Shown here in pieces: positions 1 to 10,200 of a stretch of 64,000 nucleotides of DNA. The stretch covers positions 496,001-560,000 of the forward strand of contig JALBYF010000002.1 of the NCBI GenBank assembly GCA_023212725.1, read 5' to 3'. The position numbers and the translations under genes are program-made. This DNA comes from Tranzscheliella williamsii (lineage: Eukaryota > Basidiomycota > Ustilaginomycetes > Ustilaginales > Ustilaginaceae). The first letter of the stretch is position 1; every line of letters begins with the position of its first letter. The notes under the pieces are model-generated. The model was not told the origin of the DNA, ran no database searches, and saw nothing but the letters and a program-made list of their open reading frames with translations.

Positions 1-3000
1 CCTGCCGCCACGGCCGTTTCCTCTCATCCCTCCTCCTCTCCCGCTTCGTTTTCTTCTTCACCCTCGGCCCCGCGTTCGCCGGCGATCACCATTTCTGCCA
101 CGTCTCAAACGCCACTGCAGTCCTCACCGCTTCCAGCGGTTCCGGACAAGCAGAGTCAGAGTCTCGATCATGTGCTTCCTCCCGCTTCAGACTACCGCCA
201 ATCTCTCATCATGCCGCACCTTACCCGCCGCTTCACGCTTCTCAAGGCTCCAGATGGGTCGCTTGTGTCGCCAGATGCCATGCGCGCTCACCTAAGAGCC
301 CAAAGAGCACGTGCGAGGGCTGCCACCGCTGCCACTGGTTCCGATCTCGGCCTACAGGCCAACTTCCTTACAGAAGAAGAAGAGAATGCAATTATTGAGC
401 AGCTCAGGCTACAGGCAAGGGTAGATGCGCGTGACTCCCATCCCGACTCTCCGTCCTACTCTCCTGACGCTTGGCGCAACGGCTATGGCGCCGGTACCGA
501 CGGCTTTGGCTCTTGGGGTCCACCCGCACTTGGCAGCTCCAACAATCTTTCTATCGTTGCTGAGTCCCTAGGAGACCTCAACTACGAGCCGGACGACCAC
601 TCGCATTCGGGCCACAGCCCCAGCTCCAGTCGTTCGCCCACCCGCACCCACGGCGGCAGCCTATTCACTGCTCGCAGTGCCGAGCGTGATAACGCCTACC
701 TTCGCACCATCCAGAGAGATCGGAAAGATGCCGAGCAGATGACATCCTCCGCATCCCTTAGTACTCTAGACCCGCCTCGAGAAGCTGAAGAGGATCAATC
801 GCCATTAGCCGCACTCGAGCAAGCTCCGTCATCTCCTCAAAACGTTGATCAGCCACAAAGCGCTTTACCTTGGTTGGAGCCGCCTGTCGAAGATGTCATG
901 CCTGGCGATTTTCAGGCTGCAGAGAAAAGAGTCTCCAGGCATAACGATCCGAGCCATCTTTTCACACCATCCGTTTCTCAGAGCGACTCGACCCAGAGCA
1001 GATCATTATTACCTGTTCCCTCTTCCAAGGTCGGGTCGGATCCACATACAACTCACGATCCTACGCTCCTCACGACCTTGACACCGGAGGCCTTCAAGCG
1101 TGTCAGTACAGCTCTGGATGAGGTCTTTGAACTTCTGGCCTCAGATCGTGCCCCCACACCGCAGATAGGCGTCCACTCTGAGGGTGCTGAACAGACATTG
1201 AGTCGGACGTCTACCGAATCCGGGTCTACGAAGCTCAGGTCTTCCATCGACAGCGATGCCAATTCTTTTGCATCTGCGATGTCGGACATCAACAGGAATG
1301 CAGATGCGCGGGCTCGACCAGAAAACGATGGAGATGGCGACGATGGAGACGAAATTGCACATGATACTGCGGCTGCTCTCGCAAATCTACAACAGGTTCA
1401 CATTGGCGAAGAAGACAGCCGTCTCCCTTACGACTTTCCAAGCGCAAACGGACTACAGGCCCTGGCCACCTCCGATAGCGCAAAAACGATTCATGCTTTG
1501 TCTTCGAACGGCCTAGAGATGCCCAGTATCGCTTCGGGCGAGCCAGCCGGCCTGTTGACAGAACCTTTGTCTTCCCAACACTCCCTGGCTCCAGTGGAAG
1601 ATGCAAATACTCTAACCATGCCGCTTCCATCGAACCGAAGCTCCAGCGCTACTGCTACTGCTACTGCAAATGTTCCAGCCTCCGAAAGGTCACCCTTGCT
1701 TGTAGGCACCGCTGCTCACAACGACGAGAGCAAGGCGCCTCTTTTTGAATCGACCGGGAGTAGCACCATGCGAGATGGTTCTTTGGAAGCAAGCAAAGAC
1801 GACAGCGCGGTTCAACAGTTGCGATCATCAGATATCAGCGACAGGGGCGGTAACAATCGCCGCAGTCCATCAATCACTTACCCGGAGAGTCCAGGTCATA
1901 GCTCGGCGTATCGCACCGAGCCACTGACACAAAGAGATTCACCACACTCTAGTGTGGGCGATGCTGCTTTACAACAATCTGCGACACACAGTCGAAAGTC
2001 ATCAGCAGATAGATTGGCCTTCGCTCGCTCACAAATCCCTTCTCATGTGCGTGACCAGCCCTCACTGTCCAGTATCCGACGACACTATCGACAGCACACG
2101 CGGTCTGTAACTGGCTCTTCTGAAGGTAGTTTGCTAGGCGGAGCTGTCTCCCAAAACCATGCTAATTCTCCTCGATCTTCGGGCGCCATGAGCCCGCCAC
2201 CCGTCTTGAATCGAAGCGCTCGCTCCCCAAACTATTTCCCTTTGGTCTCCTCTGGTGGCTCTATGCATGACTATGCTTCTGGATTCAAACCACCTTCGGC
2301 CATCTCACCGGCGGCTGCCGCAGCACTCCATAATATGTCCAGCAGCCTCAGCAGTGGTGCCAATAGTCCGGTCCCTGTGCACAATTCCGTCATGGAAGTT
2401 TCGAACGCTCTGATTGGCGTCCAGAAAATGCGGGGATCTTATCCAGATCATCCAAGCCAATCGTCGCCAGGCGTTCCAGTGACTGCTGCGTCCTTTCCTG
2501 CGCCAGACGCAACTGTTCGTTCGACGTTGTCGTCCCCAAGAAATGGCGACGGTGTTGATCAATATCCCAAGATAATTTCTCCCAGTCAAGCGCAGACCGA
2601 TTTGAACACCGGAGAGAGCGAAACCCGCCTCGAGTACCTTTCAACCCGAGCTGATCCGATCGCAGCGGCAGAGTCACACACAGGAGGGTTGATGCCACAC
2701 CCTCCTTCTGACCCTCAGCAAGCTGATAAGTGGCGAGCCATCTACGGCGCAAGATCTACCGACGCAGCCAGCTTCCAAGCGTCCACGGAGGATGTTGCCC
2801 ACGCAGGAGAGGACGAGGATCTATGGGAACGAATGGCGTCGGCTAGTCAGGAAGCTCAACAACAACGTCCCGTGTCCACTTTCCCGCCCGATCTCGCAGA
2901 GAAGCAATTGGCTGGCACAGGCATTACTTTCGATCAGCTTGCGGATTATCAAGAGCGGCTGCTTATGACCACACAGGATTCTCAGCCGCCACCGATACCC

Positions 3001-6000
3001 TCCTTAGCGCTCGCAGATTCCAGCACGAAATTCGCTGAAGCCAAGTCCAAGGGACTAGCATCACCCAATCTCATGTTGGATTCCGACTCCCACTGGACCA
3101 CTGCCTCTACGGCTCAGCATCGCGAGTTTGACGTCGCCAGTTCCGACCGAGCGGCAGTGGACCGGTTTGATGGTTTGCAGAATGACTCGGGCCCCAATGC
3201 CGCTAGTGTAACTAGTCCAGCGTCCTCCACCGCGCATGATCGCCTCTCCTCGCCCAGAGCAGTCATGTACGATGTCACCACTAGCCATCGGCCCACTTCG
3301 CCGCCTTTGCACGGACGCAATGGATCGCTCAATGGGCTGCCCAGCTTGTTTGAGCTCAACAATACTCTAAACAATCGGTCCAGGCATCCCTTCGCACTTT
3401 CAACACCTACGAACGAGTCCATGGGAACACCGGGTGAAGAACATCTGCTAAGGCCTGGAAGTGAAACCGCTGACAGGAATATCAGTACCGCTTCCAGTCA
3501 GGTGAACAACGATGCGGTCCAGACAGGACAAACCTTAGTCGGGCATCAGCCTTCCAACGCAGCCCACAACCAGATAGGTGCCGCTACCGATGTTGCTGAA
3601 ACCTCTAGTCATCCCTATACACGTTTTGCACAGCCGACAGGCGCGTCCACTTTCCATGCCGAGACACAGAGTCCCGGCGGGAGCATGAGTTCGGCTGCTC
3701 TGTGGAAGCCATCCACCACAGAAGCAGTCCGTCAAGATGAGGTTGATAGCCCAACAGTATATCAACGGATGGATTCCTCGCAATTGATTGAAGACATAGC
3801 TTCTCAGGCCAAAGCAGCAACCCGAGCTCTGAAAGGGGTGGACGATGGCACAATTGCGACGCCTCCCTTCCGAACCAAGAGCATGTCGAGAAAGAAGTCA
3901 TTCAGAAAGGTCAGCAAACAAATCTCCTCACCTCAGCTGATCTCGACAACGCAGAAAATGGACCACGCAACCCAGATCACGACTTCGGCTGACACGTCAC
4001 TTTCCAGTGACGTCGGTCCCACTTTGAAGAAAAGCAGATCCCCCAACTGGGGAAGCATTGGAAGTTTCACTTCGCCGGCTTCACGAAGAGACGGTAAAGG
4101 CGGTAGCGATGCTGGGAACTTCTCGGGCAACAGTGTCGGCCGAAGCAACGTTCAGTACCATCGACGACGCTCGAGCTCTTTTGGTCATGAGGTCGGCCAG
4201 ATCGAGGGCTTTGGATTGCCCCAAGGGGGGGTGGATGCGGCACCGTCGCCTCCGGATAAGACTCGGGCCCCACCCAGCAACCATCGCTATCCCTATATGA
4301 ATGGAAGCAGCGGGCCCGGAAGTTTGTCGAGGCTCTTTTCCAAAATCAAGACGAAGAAACAGGCTGAAGATACGTACGGGGGCCCTAATATAGATCCTTT
4401 TCCAGCCGACGCTTCGAGTGCCATTTCGTTCCAAGCTCAGAGGTCTCCTGAAGTGCATGCCTCGCCTGTACCCGAGGCCTTTCCCGTGTCGCTACCGACT
4501 TTACCTCGGCAGGCTTCATCTGCAGGCTCAAGTGGGCGAGGCAACAGCGTGCGCTCTCCGACTTCTCCTCAGTTATACACTCTTCCAATCGACTCGACTA
4601 GCATGCCTCGGGCCAAGTCAAAGAAGAAGAGGACTCCGATCGTGCTCAAGCCAGAGTCTGAAGTCATCTTTCCGGGGGATCCGGGATATATTCCGACGGC
4701 CGTCATTGGCAGGGATTCTGCTACTATTCCAAAGCAGGAGGATTGTCCCACCACAGAATCCGAAACTCGGCCTGAGATGGAGGGTCAGAATGAATTCGCG
4801 AGCGCTGCCGAACCATGGATGATGGACGCTGCCGCTGCAGCAGCCATCGCTGACGGAACGACTCAGCTAGACACGGACTCCAATGGCAGCGATCGGAACG
4901 TTCAAACCAAGCAACAAAAAGAACAGGAGGCCGGGGACACCGGACGTCCTCCGGCCAACGAAGCAAGACTGAGCGACAGAGAGGCCTTTGGCTCCCAATC
5001 GAGCTTCACTGCAGCAGCAAGCGGGAATTCAGCGGCTGATCAGCGCAAATCTCTTCGGAACACAATCGTGCGGAGGACGATCATCATCCCTACAGACCTC
5101 CACCTGGAAGCACCGAGACGGTCGTGGCAATCAATGAACCGCAAGTCAAGGCGTTTCGTTGCCTCGCAGGAGGAGGCAGTCCCCGACAGTAGCCTGGTCA
5201 GTTCCACTAGCATGAGGTCGGCCAGGCATACAGCTGTTGGCGACGAGGTTGACGAAGCTAGTAATCCAGCGACGGGCATGGCAGCCACCGCCGATGACCA
5301 ATCTGACCTCCAGCCGGGAGACTCGTCTTTTGAAGCGACAACGCCTAAACCAAACGACACTGCCGGCTCGGGAAGGGACGCCGATGCTATTGGCGATGGC
5401 ATGTCCACCTGGACCTCACAGCAGAGTCTGCGGCCCGAGGCGGCAGACTCGAGCCGACTCAGTCGGGCAGCCAGCTCTTATGCAGGCAGCCTTTACGACA
5501 TGTACATCGGTGGTGACCACATTGCCTTTGGCAGCGACGCTGACGAGCCGCCTGGCAAAGCCTCTGCCGCAGCGGCCGCATCAGCGAGAGCATCGCGAAT
5601 GCCCGAGACGCGCCGACATATCGAAGTCACGGAGCGGGCAGATGGGAGCGTGGTATGGCAGGTGATTGCGGGCCTGGCGGATCGAGGCAGTGTCTACTCG
5701 GACTATTCGCCTCGCCACAGCCGGCATCTGAGCGACCTGAGTAGCGCTGACCCGAGACACTCCACTATGAGCGAAACGCTAGTGGACAGTCCAGGAGCAG
5801 CACAGCAGCGACGCACACCTGCCGGCCTGAGCGATGAAGACTCGCGGTCCTTCTTTACCAAACCTCGGGCTGGCCACCGCAAATCGTTCTCCTTTGACAC
5901 GTCCATACCGTTGCCATCGCTGCCGAGCGGCCAGACTGCAACGACGGTGGCCTCTGTCAGGAGCGGACTCGGAAGCGCGCACCAGGAGGTCTTTGAGCTG

Positions 6001-6336
6001 GCCAACCCTGCGGTGGGCCACGCCGACGACGAGGATGGCTTGGGCGGTGTGTCGGCGGGCGGCCAGCCGGTCTCGCCCACACGCATCGTCTACCACACCG
6101 ACGCACAGCTCGCGTCGCTCCTCAACCTGCTCGCGCGCGGCAAGGACTCGGCCAAGTTCGAGTTCCACATCGGCCCGCACAGCGCCCCGCACGAGCCGCC
6201 CGGCGCGCGCCCCGCCTCCACCTGGTCCCGCACCGACGTGCTCGACGCCGACGACATCCACTCCCACCGCACCCGCGTAGAGGCCGAGATCTACACCCTC
6301 CTCAACCAGCACGCCCTCGCAGCCGCGCAACCTTAG
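1..6336 (+). CDS. Large Ser-rich low-complexity protein, 5'-partial
   Basis: I do not recognise this protein. The frame is open from base 1 to the TAG at 6334-6336, more than 2,100 codons, and no in-frame stop separates it from the left edge, so the start probably lies outside the window. The first in-frame ATG is at 211 (reading MPHLTRRF) and could be an internal Met or the true start. The product is rich in Ser, Thr, Pro, Ala and Gln, with many RS/SP-type dipeptides suggesting a heavily phosphorylated, disordered scaffold. A few more ordered islands stand out: KKKRTPIVLKPESEVIFPG (about 4621-4680), RRTIIIPTDLHLEAPRRSW (about 5071-5130) and a C-terminal block around 6088-6174 (SPTRIVYHTDAQLASLLNLL). 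No signal peptide, membrane segment or catalytic motif is visible. It converges on the FMP27-like gene. Confidence 0.8.
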   Translation, partial: PAATAVSSHPSSSPASFSSSPSAPRSPAITISATSQTPLQSSPLPAVPDKQSQSLDHVLPPASDYRQSLIMPHLTRRFTLLKAPDGSLVSPDAMRAHLRAQRARARAATAATGSDLGLQANFLTEEEENAIIEQLRLQARVDARDSHPDSPSYSPDAWRNGYGAGTDGFGSWGPPALGSSNNLSIVAESLGDLNYEPDDHSHSGHSPSSSRSPTRTHGGSLFTARSAERDNAYLRTIQRDRKDAEQMTSSASLSTLDPPREAEEDQSPLAALEQAPSSPQNVDQPQSALPWLEPPVEDVMPGDFQAAEKRVSRHNDPSHLFTPSVSQSDSTQSRSLLPVPSSKVGSDPHTTHDPTLLTTLTPEAFKRVSTALDEVFELLASDRAPTPQIGVHSEGAEQTLSRTSTESGSTKLRSSIDSDANSFASAMSDINRNADARARPENDGDGDDGDEIAHDTAAALANLQQVHIGEEDSRLPYDFPSANGLQALATSDSAKTIHALSSNGLEMPSIASGEPAGLLTEPLSSQHSLAPVEDANTLTMPLPSNRSSSATATATANVPASERSPLLVGTAAHNDESKAPLFESTGSSTMRDGSLEASKDDSAVQQLRSSDISDRGGNNRRSPSITYPESPGHSSAYRTEPLTQRDSPHSSVGDAALQQSATHSRKSSADRLAFARSQIPSHVRDQPSLSSIRRHYRQHTRSVTGSSEGSLLGGAVSQNHANSPRSSGAMSPPPVLNRSARSPNYFPLVSSGGSMHDYASGFKPPSAISPAAAAALHNMSSSLSSGANSPVPVHNSVMEVSNALIGVQKMRGSYPDHPSQSSPGVPVTAASFPAPDATVRSTLSSPRNGDGVDQYPKIISPSQAQTDLNTGESETRLEYLSTRADPIAAAESHTGGLMPHPPSDPQQADKWRAIYGARSTDAASFQASTEDVAHAGEDEDLWERMASASQEAQQQRPVSTFPPDLAEKQLAGTGITFDQLADYQERLLMTTQDSQPPPIPSLALADSSTKFAEAKSKGLASPNLMLDSDSHWTTASTAQHREFDVASSDRAAVDRFDGLQNDSGPNAASVTSPASSTAHDRLSSPRAVMYDVTTSHRPTSPPLHGRNGSLNGLPSLFELNNTLNNRSRHPFALSTPTNESMGTPGEEHLLRPGSETADRNISTASSQVNNDAVQTGQTLVGHQPSNAAHNQIGAATDVAETSSHPYTRFAQPTGASTFHAETQSPGGSMSSAALWKPSTTEAVRQDEVDSPTVYQRMDSSQLIEDIASQAKAATRALKGVDDGTIATPPFRTKSMSRKKSFRKVSKQISSPQLISTTQKMDHATQITTSADTSLSSDVGPTLKKSRSPNWGSIGSFTSPASRRDGKGGSDAGNFSGNSVGRSNVQYHRRRSSSFGHEVGQIEGFGLPQGGVDAAPSPPDKTRAPPSNHRYPYMNGSSGPGSLSRLFSKIKTKKQAEDTYGGPNIDPFPADASSAISFQAQRSPEVHASPVPEAFPVSLPTLPRQASSAGSSGRGNSVRSPTSPQLYTLPIDSTSMPRAKSKKKRTPIVLKPESEVIFPGDPGYIPTAVIGRDSATIPKQEDCPTTESETRPEMEGQNEFASAAEPWMMDAAAAAAIADGTTQLDTDSNGSDRNVQTKQQKEQEAGDTGRPPANEARLSDREAFGSQSSFTAAASGNSAADQRKSLRNTIVRRTIIIPTDLHLEAPRRSWQSMNRKSRRFVASQEEAVPDSSLVSSTSMRSARHTAVGDEVDEASNPATGMAATADDQSDLQPGDSSFEATTPKPNDTAGSGRDADAIGDGMSTWTSQQSLRPEAADSSRLSRAASSYAGSLYDMYIGGDHIAFGSDADEPPGKASAAAAASARASRMPETRRHIEVTERADGSVVWQVIAGLADRGSVYSDYSPRHSRHLSDLSSADPRHSTMSETLVDSPGAAQQRRTPAGLSDEDSRSFFTKPRAGHRKSFSFDTSIPLPSLPSGQTATTVASVRSGLGSAHQEVFELANPAVGHADDEDGLGGVSAGGQPVSPTRIVYHTDAQLASLLNLLARGKDSAKFEFHIGPHSAPHEPPGARPASTWSRTDVLDADDIHSHRTRVEAEIYTLLNQHALAAAQP

Positions 6337-7218
6337 CCCCCGCTTCTCCTGCCTTCCTTCTCTCCTACGCTGTATTTCTAACGTCAATGCCATGCGCCTT
6401 CGCCCACCCGTCTGTCGCAGTCGAACTAGCTCTTCCCGTGCGAATATTATGCCGCTCTCCTCTCTTCCTAGTCTCTAGGTTCGATCGTATTCCGCTTTGG
6501 CACCTCTAGCTCATGACATTGATATATGGGAATGGTTCAGCGACGTGCGGTTTACTGGGGAGTGATACAGCGACGCGCATTCTACTATAAGGACGCGCCG
6601 GTTCCCGATTTGCCCCGATTTGCACTAGTACCACAATGATTTACAATGGACTCACTGGCGGCGCTTTTGCAGCTTGTCCAGCTCGTCATAGCCCTCGTCC
6701 TTCTCATGTGCATATCCTGCTCCTGCTGCTCCTCGGTTTCGTCCACCTTTGTGCTTGGGTTCTGTGGCAGTCACACACACTTGCTTCACGAGATCCGTAG
6801 CGCATAGCCATGGTAGGTCAATTAACAGATTCAGTACGTGCAAATCGGGAAACGGCGCGTTCCTATAGTAAAATGCGCGTCACTGTATCATTCCTCTCTA
6901 TGTTCTTCAAGCGTGTGGATCTTTGGGTGCGCTGTGGGTGGTAAAGGTACGCACGTGTGCGGCTACCTATCCGCTGTCGTCCCGGTGGGTGATGTCGGCG
7001 AGGTTGAGGCTGAGGCTTTCGCGGGCGGTAATTGACCGTGCGCCGTCGTTGTAACTTGCGCAATGGAACGGTCTAACCCGCGTCGACGCGATGGCGGCTG
7101 GCCTGGCGGGAGTACAGCGGCTATGCGCGGTGGCGACGCGCAGGGGGTTGGAATACAGAAAAACAGAGCGGCACTGACGGGACGAACCGGACCGGGGGTG
7201 GGAGGAGCGGGGGCGGAG
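6337..7218. other. Convergent intergenic spacer with inverted repeat
   Basis: This spacer lies between two convergent genes and should hold both 3' UTRs. It contains a pair of about 55 bp inverted repeats (6559-6613 and 6841-6895). Between them, on the minus strand, a short open stretch ends with codons for YDELDKLQKRRQ and a TGA at about 6652. It follows an acceptor-like TGTGTGAC...CACAG sequence near 6745. No start codon or upstream exon could be joined to it, so it is not called as a gene. Confidence 0.6.
6559..6895. repeat. Inverted repeat pair, about 55 bp arms
   Basis: The left arm (6559-6613) begins GGAGTGATACAGCGACG. The right arm (6841-6895) ends with the matching complement CACTGTATCATTCC. 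Hand alignment gives about 49 of 55 matches, mostly transitions at the mismatches. The left arm carries an extra tandem copy of CCCGATTTGC (6604-6623). The spacer is about 227 bp. A weaker direct repeat of the outer part of the left arm precedes it (about 6537-6556 against 6567-6587). No obvious target-site duplication was seen. It could be a decayed MITE-like element or a local inverted duplication. Confidence 0.7.
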
Positions 7219-10200
7219 TTAAGGGGTGCGATGCGGCGGGTATGTGGTGGCGGGGGAGATGGCGTCGGTGCTGTGGCGCGGGGCGGTGGTGGCGGAGCGG
7301 GCGGTGGTGGTGGACGACGAGCGCTGGCGGAGCGACTTGGGGAGCAGCATGTTCAACTTGAACGACGGCGACTGCGAGCGCGACGAGAGGCTACCGCGCC
7401 GAGCCGCCGTGCCCGGCGAGACAGGCAGCGGCAGGAACAGCGCCGGCTCGCCCCTCTCGGTAGTGGCTGTGGCGTCGACACGCTCGCGGCTGCCCAACGA
7501 CTCCGTCGAGCGCATCGACCTGTCCCTGCCACTGGCGGCAGAGTCCGGGCTGGCCTGCCCGTCCGCGTAGGCTGCATCGTACTCATGGTCTTGGATCCCA
7601 TGGGCGCTGACGGAATCCTCTTCGTCGCCGTAGCTAAGCGTATCGGTGGGAGAGTCGACCAGGCTGCTGCTACCCGCCGTCGAGCCGTTGCCACCCGGAG
7701 TGGGAGGCTCGACGGAAATGTCGAGCGGTGCGAGCGAGTCGCGCGTCTTGCTGGCTTGGCGGATAGCCTTGATACTCTCAATGGCGTTCCGCTTCCTGTT
7801 GGGCCGATGGGTGATCAGATCTTTCAGCAGATTCGACTTCTGGCTCCAAGCCGCCTTGAAGACATCCTTCTTAAAGCTTTCCGCCAGATCGATATAGCCA
7901 AAAGTGCTGTTGTGGTACTCAAACGTCGGTGTACGGAAGACAACGTCGTAGAGGTCGGTGATCGACTTTTGCTTCTCGCCTTTGTAAGACAGACAAAAGA
8001 TGGTCTCAGAGATCTTGACGTAGACAAACGTCCGGTAGGACGACGCGCGCGACCGCATCTCGGCCGCGTTGCGCCGCGCGATGGCAAAGTGGTCGCCAGG
8101 CTTTTCTTCGTCGGACCCGCCATCGGCGCCGCCTCGTGCGTTGCTGGACCCATGGGGTCGACCCTTTTGCAAAGACTTGGACGGAGGGGCGACAAAGGTT
8201 CTGCTCTTGCGCCCCGCACCCTCGATTTCTTCGTCTCTGGAGGCGTCGGACGACGGGCGCCCGAAGGATCCCAGGTCAGAACTGGATGCGACCTGCGAGC
8301 TGGCCATGTTGCCCACCAAATCGACCGAGGCGCTGCTAACGCTCTCCCTGTCCGAAGGTGTCGCCGGCCCGAGCTGCTTGCGGTTGCCAAGGAGTCTGGC
8401 AAAAGGCGACTTCTTCTTGGTGGCCGTGGCCTCCTTCTTGCGAACCTCGTCTTCGATGCGCTTTTGCTCGTCCTCTTGCTTCTGCCTTTGCCGCTTCGTG
8501 CCAAAGATATAGTCCATGATCTTGCGTCCGATGAACAGCTCGACCTGAATCTTGACCGGATGCAAGTGGAATTCAAAATGATCCACGATCGAGATACCTC
8601 CGACCGGAGGTGAGACGCACCACATCGCATCCAGGAAACGGCCTTCCTTGGCCATCGGATGACCGGAGGACCGAAGATGTTTGCTGATGATTTCAGCAAA
8701 GACGGCATCCGGATGCACGTTCAGCGCCTGCAGATCCATCACGGACACAGTGTTGGCAGCCGAGTTGTCCGCTTTGTTGAGCCAGGAGAAGCTGATGCCT
8801 CGGACGGCCAGCTTGGCGAGCAGCTGGCCAACCTCATCGCCCATCATGTTCCACGCGATATCTTGTGCCTGCGTCACAAAGCGAAGGGCCGACTTCTTCT
8901 CTCGGTCGGCACCGCACTTGCTGTCTTGCGAAGTGGTGATGGCATCCATGATCAGATTCAGCTCCTCGATCAGCTCAATCAGTTCTCCTTTCAGAGTTGC
9001 GAACTCGGCCTTGCCCTTTTCGTTGAGTCGATCAGAGACATCTTGGTACTGCCTGCCGAGATCTTGCGCTTCACGGATCCGTAGTTGCAGCCCGGTGACG
9101 ACGTCGGCGAGCCCAGAGACGTCGGTGAAGTCGTAGCTGAACATCATTTCTTCGAGGCGCAAGGCGTGATCACGATGCGCAGGATCTCGGTAAAGAATCA
9201 GATCCGTCACCACGTTGTACAGAGCACCAAAGTGTTCGCTGTTGGCCGAAACCGAGAAGCGCGGGCAGATCAGCTGGATCATGTCCATGTGGTGGTGAAG
9301 ATGGTCGAAGATCGGCTTGCCGTCGTCGCCGAAAGTTGCCACCGAGCGTGAAGAGTCGGAGAGACGGAGCTTGTTGAACTTGTCATAGTACATACTGGCA
9401 TCCGTGTGGGGCACGATCCTCTCAAAGTCGCGTGTCTGTCCGTGTGTGTCGACCAAGACTTCGATCGGCAGGAACGCAAAGCCGTACCGTCTTGGGACGC
9501 GCGTGAGCGACCGCGCCTTGACGCTTGGGTAGAAGCACTGCAAGCCATCTAGGGCGAAGAAGTTGCGCCGCAAGACGACCGCGTTGACCGAGTCATCCGC
9601 ACAGCTCTCGTCCTGTACCGTGTAGTTCTGCAGCCGCGTGCGGAGAGCGGTTAGGATGATGGTTGACTTTTCGTCCACTTCGCTTCGGAGCACCACCTGC
9701 GGCTTGAGCAGAAGGCAGACGTTGCTTTTCTCCACGTTGAAGTCTTCCGAAATACCGTCAGTGGCCAGAGACTCCGAGTCCATCGTCCTGATGCCGGCTT
9801 CAGATTGGGCGCCCCAGCTTGTTGACTTTGTGCCGCTTCCGCCCTGGTCGAGATGTTTCACCGTGTCATCGAGCATCTCCTGTAGAATGTCGCCTGCACC
9901 TTCCGAGCTTGGCGTGGCAAACTCACGCGATCCACTGTACTTGGACGCGCGCGGTTCAGGTCTTCGTCCTTCCGCTTCCCCCCTACGCTTCAGCAGATCT
10001 CTGATGTAGCGTACAGCTGTGGCAGTCATGTGGTGAGCGGTACCTCGTCGCAGACGGGAGCTGTAGTAGTACTTTAGCAGTACCGTTCTTGTCACGTTGC
10101 TGAAGAACAGAGTCGGATTATGGGCGATATAGCGGTTATCGAACGTTCCCAAGTCATGGTAGAGAGAGGTCAGATCATGCTTGTTGATGCTAAAGTTCCG

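Noticed and set aside
5779..6393. 204-codon minus-strand frame
   Set aside because: Antisense shadow of the C-terminal end of the large Ser-rich protein.
7063..8613. 516-codon plus-strand frame
   Set aside because: It lies antisense to the FMP27-like coding end, begins outside it and is Arg/Gly-rich shadow translation with no domain.
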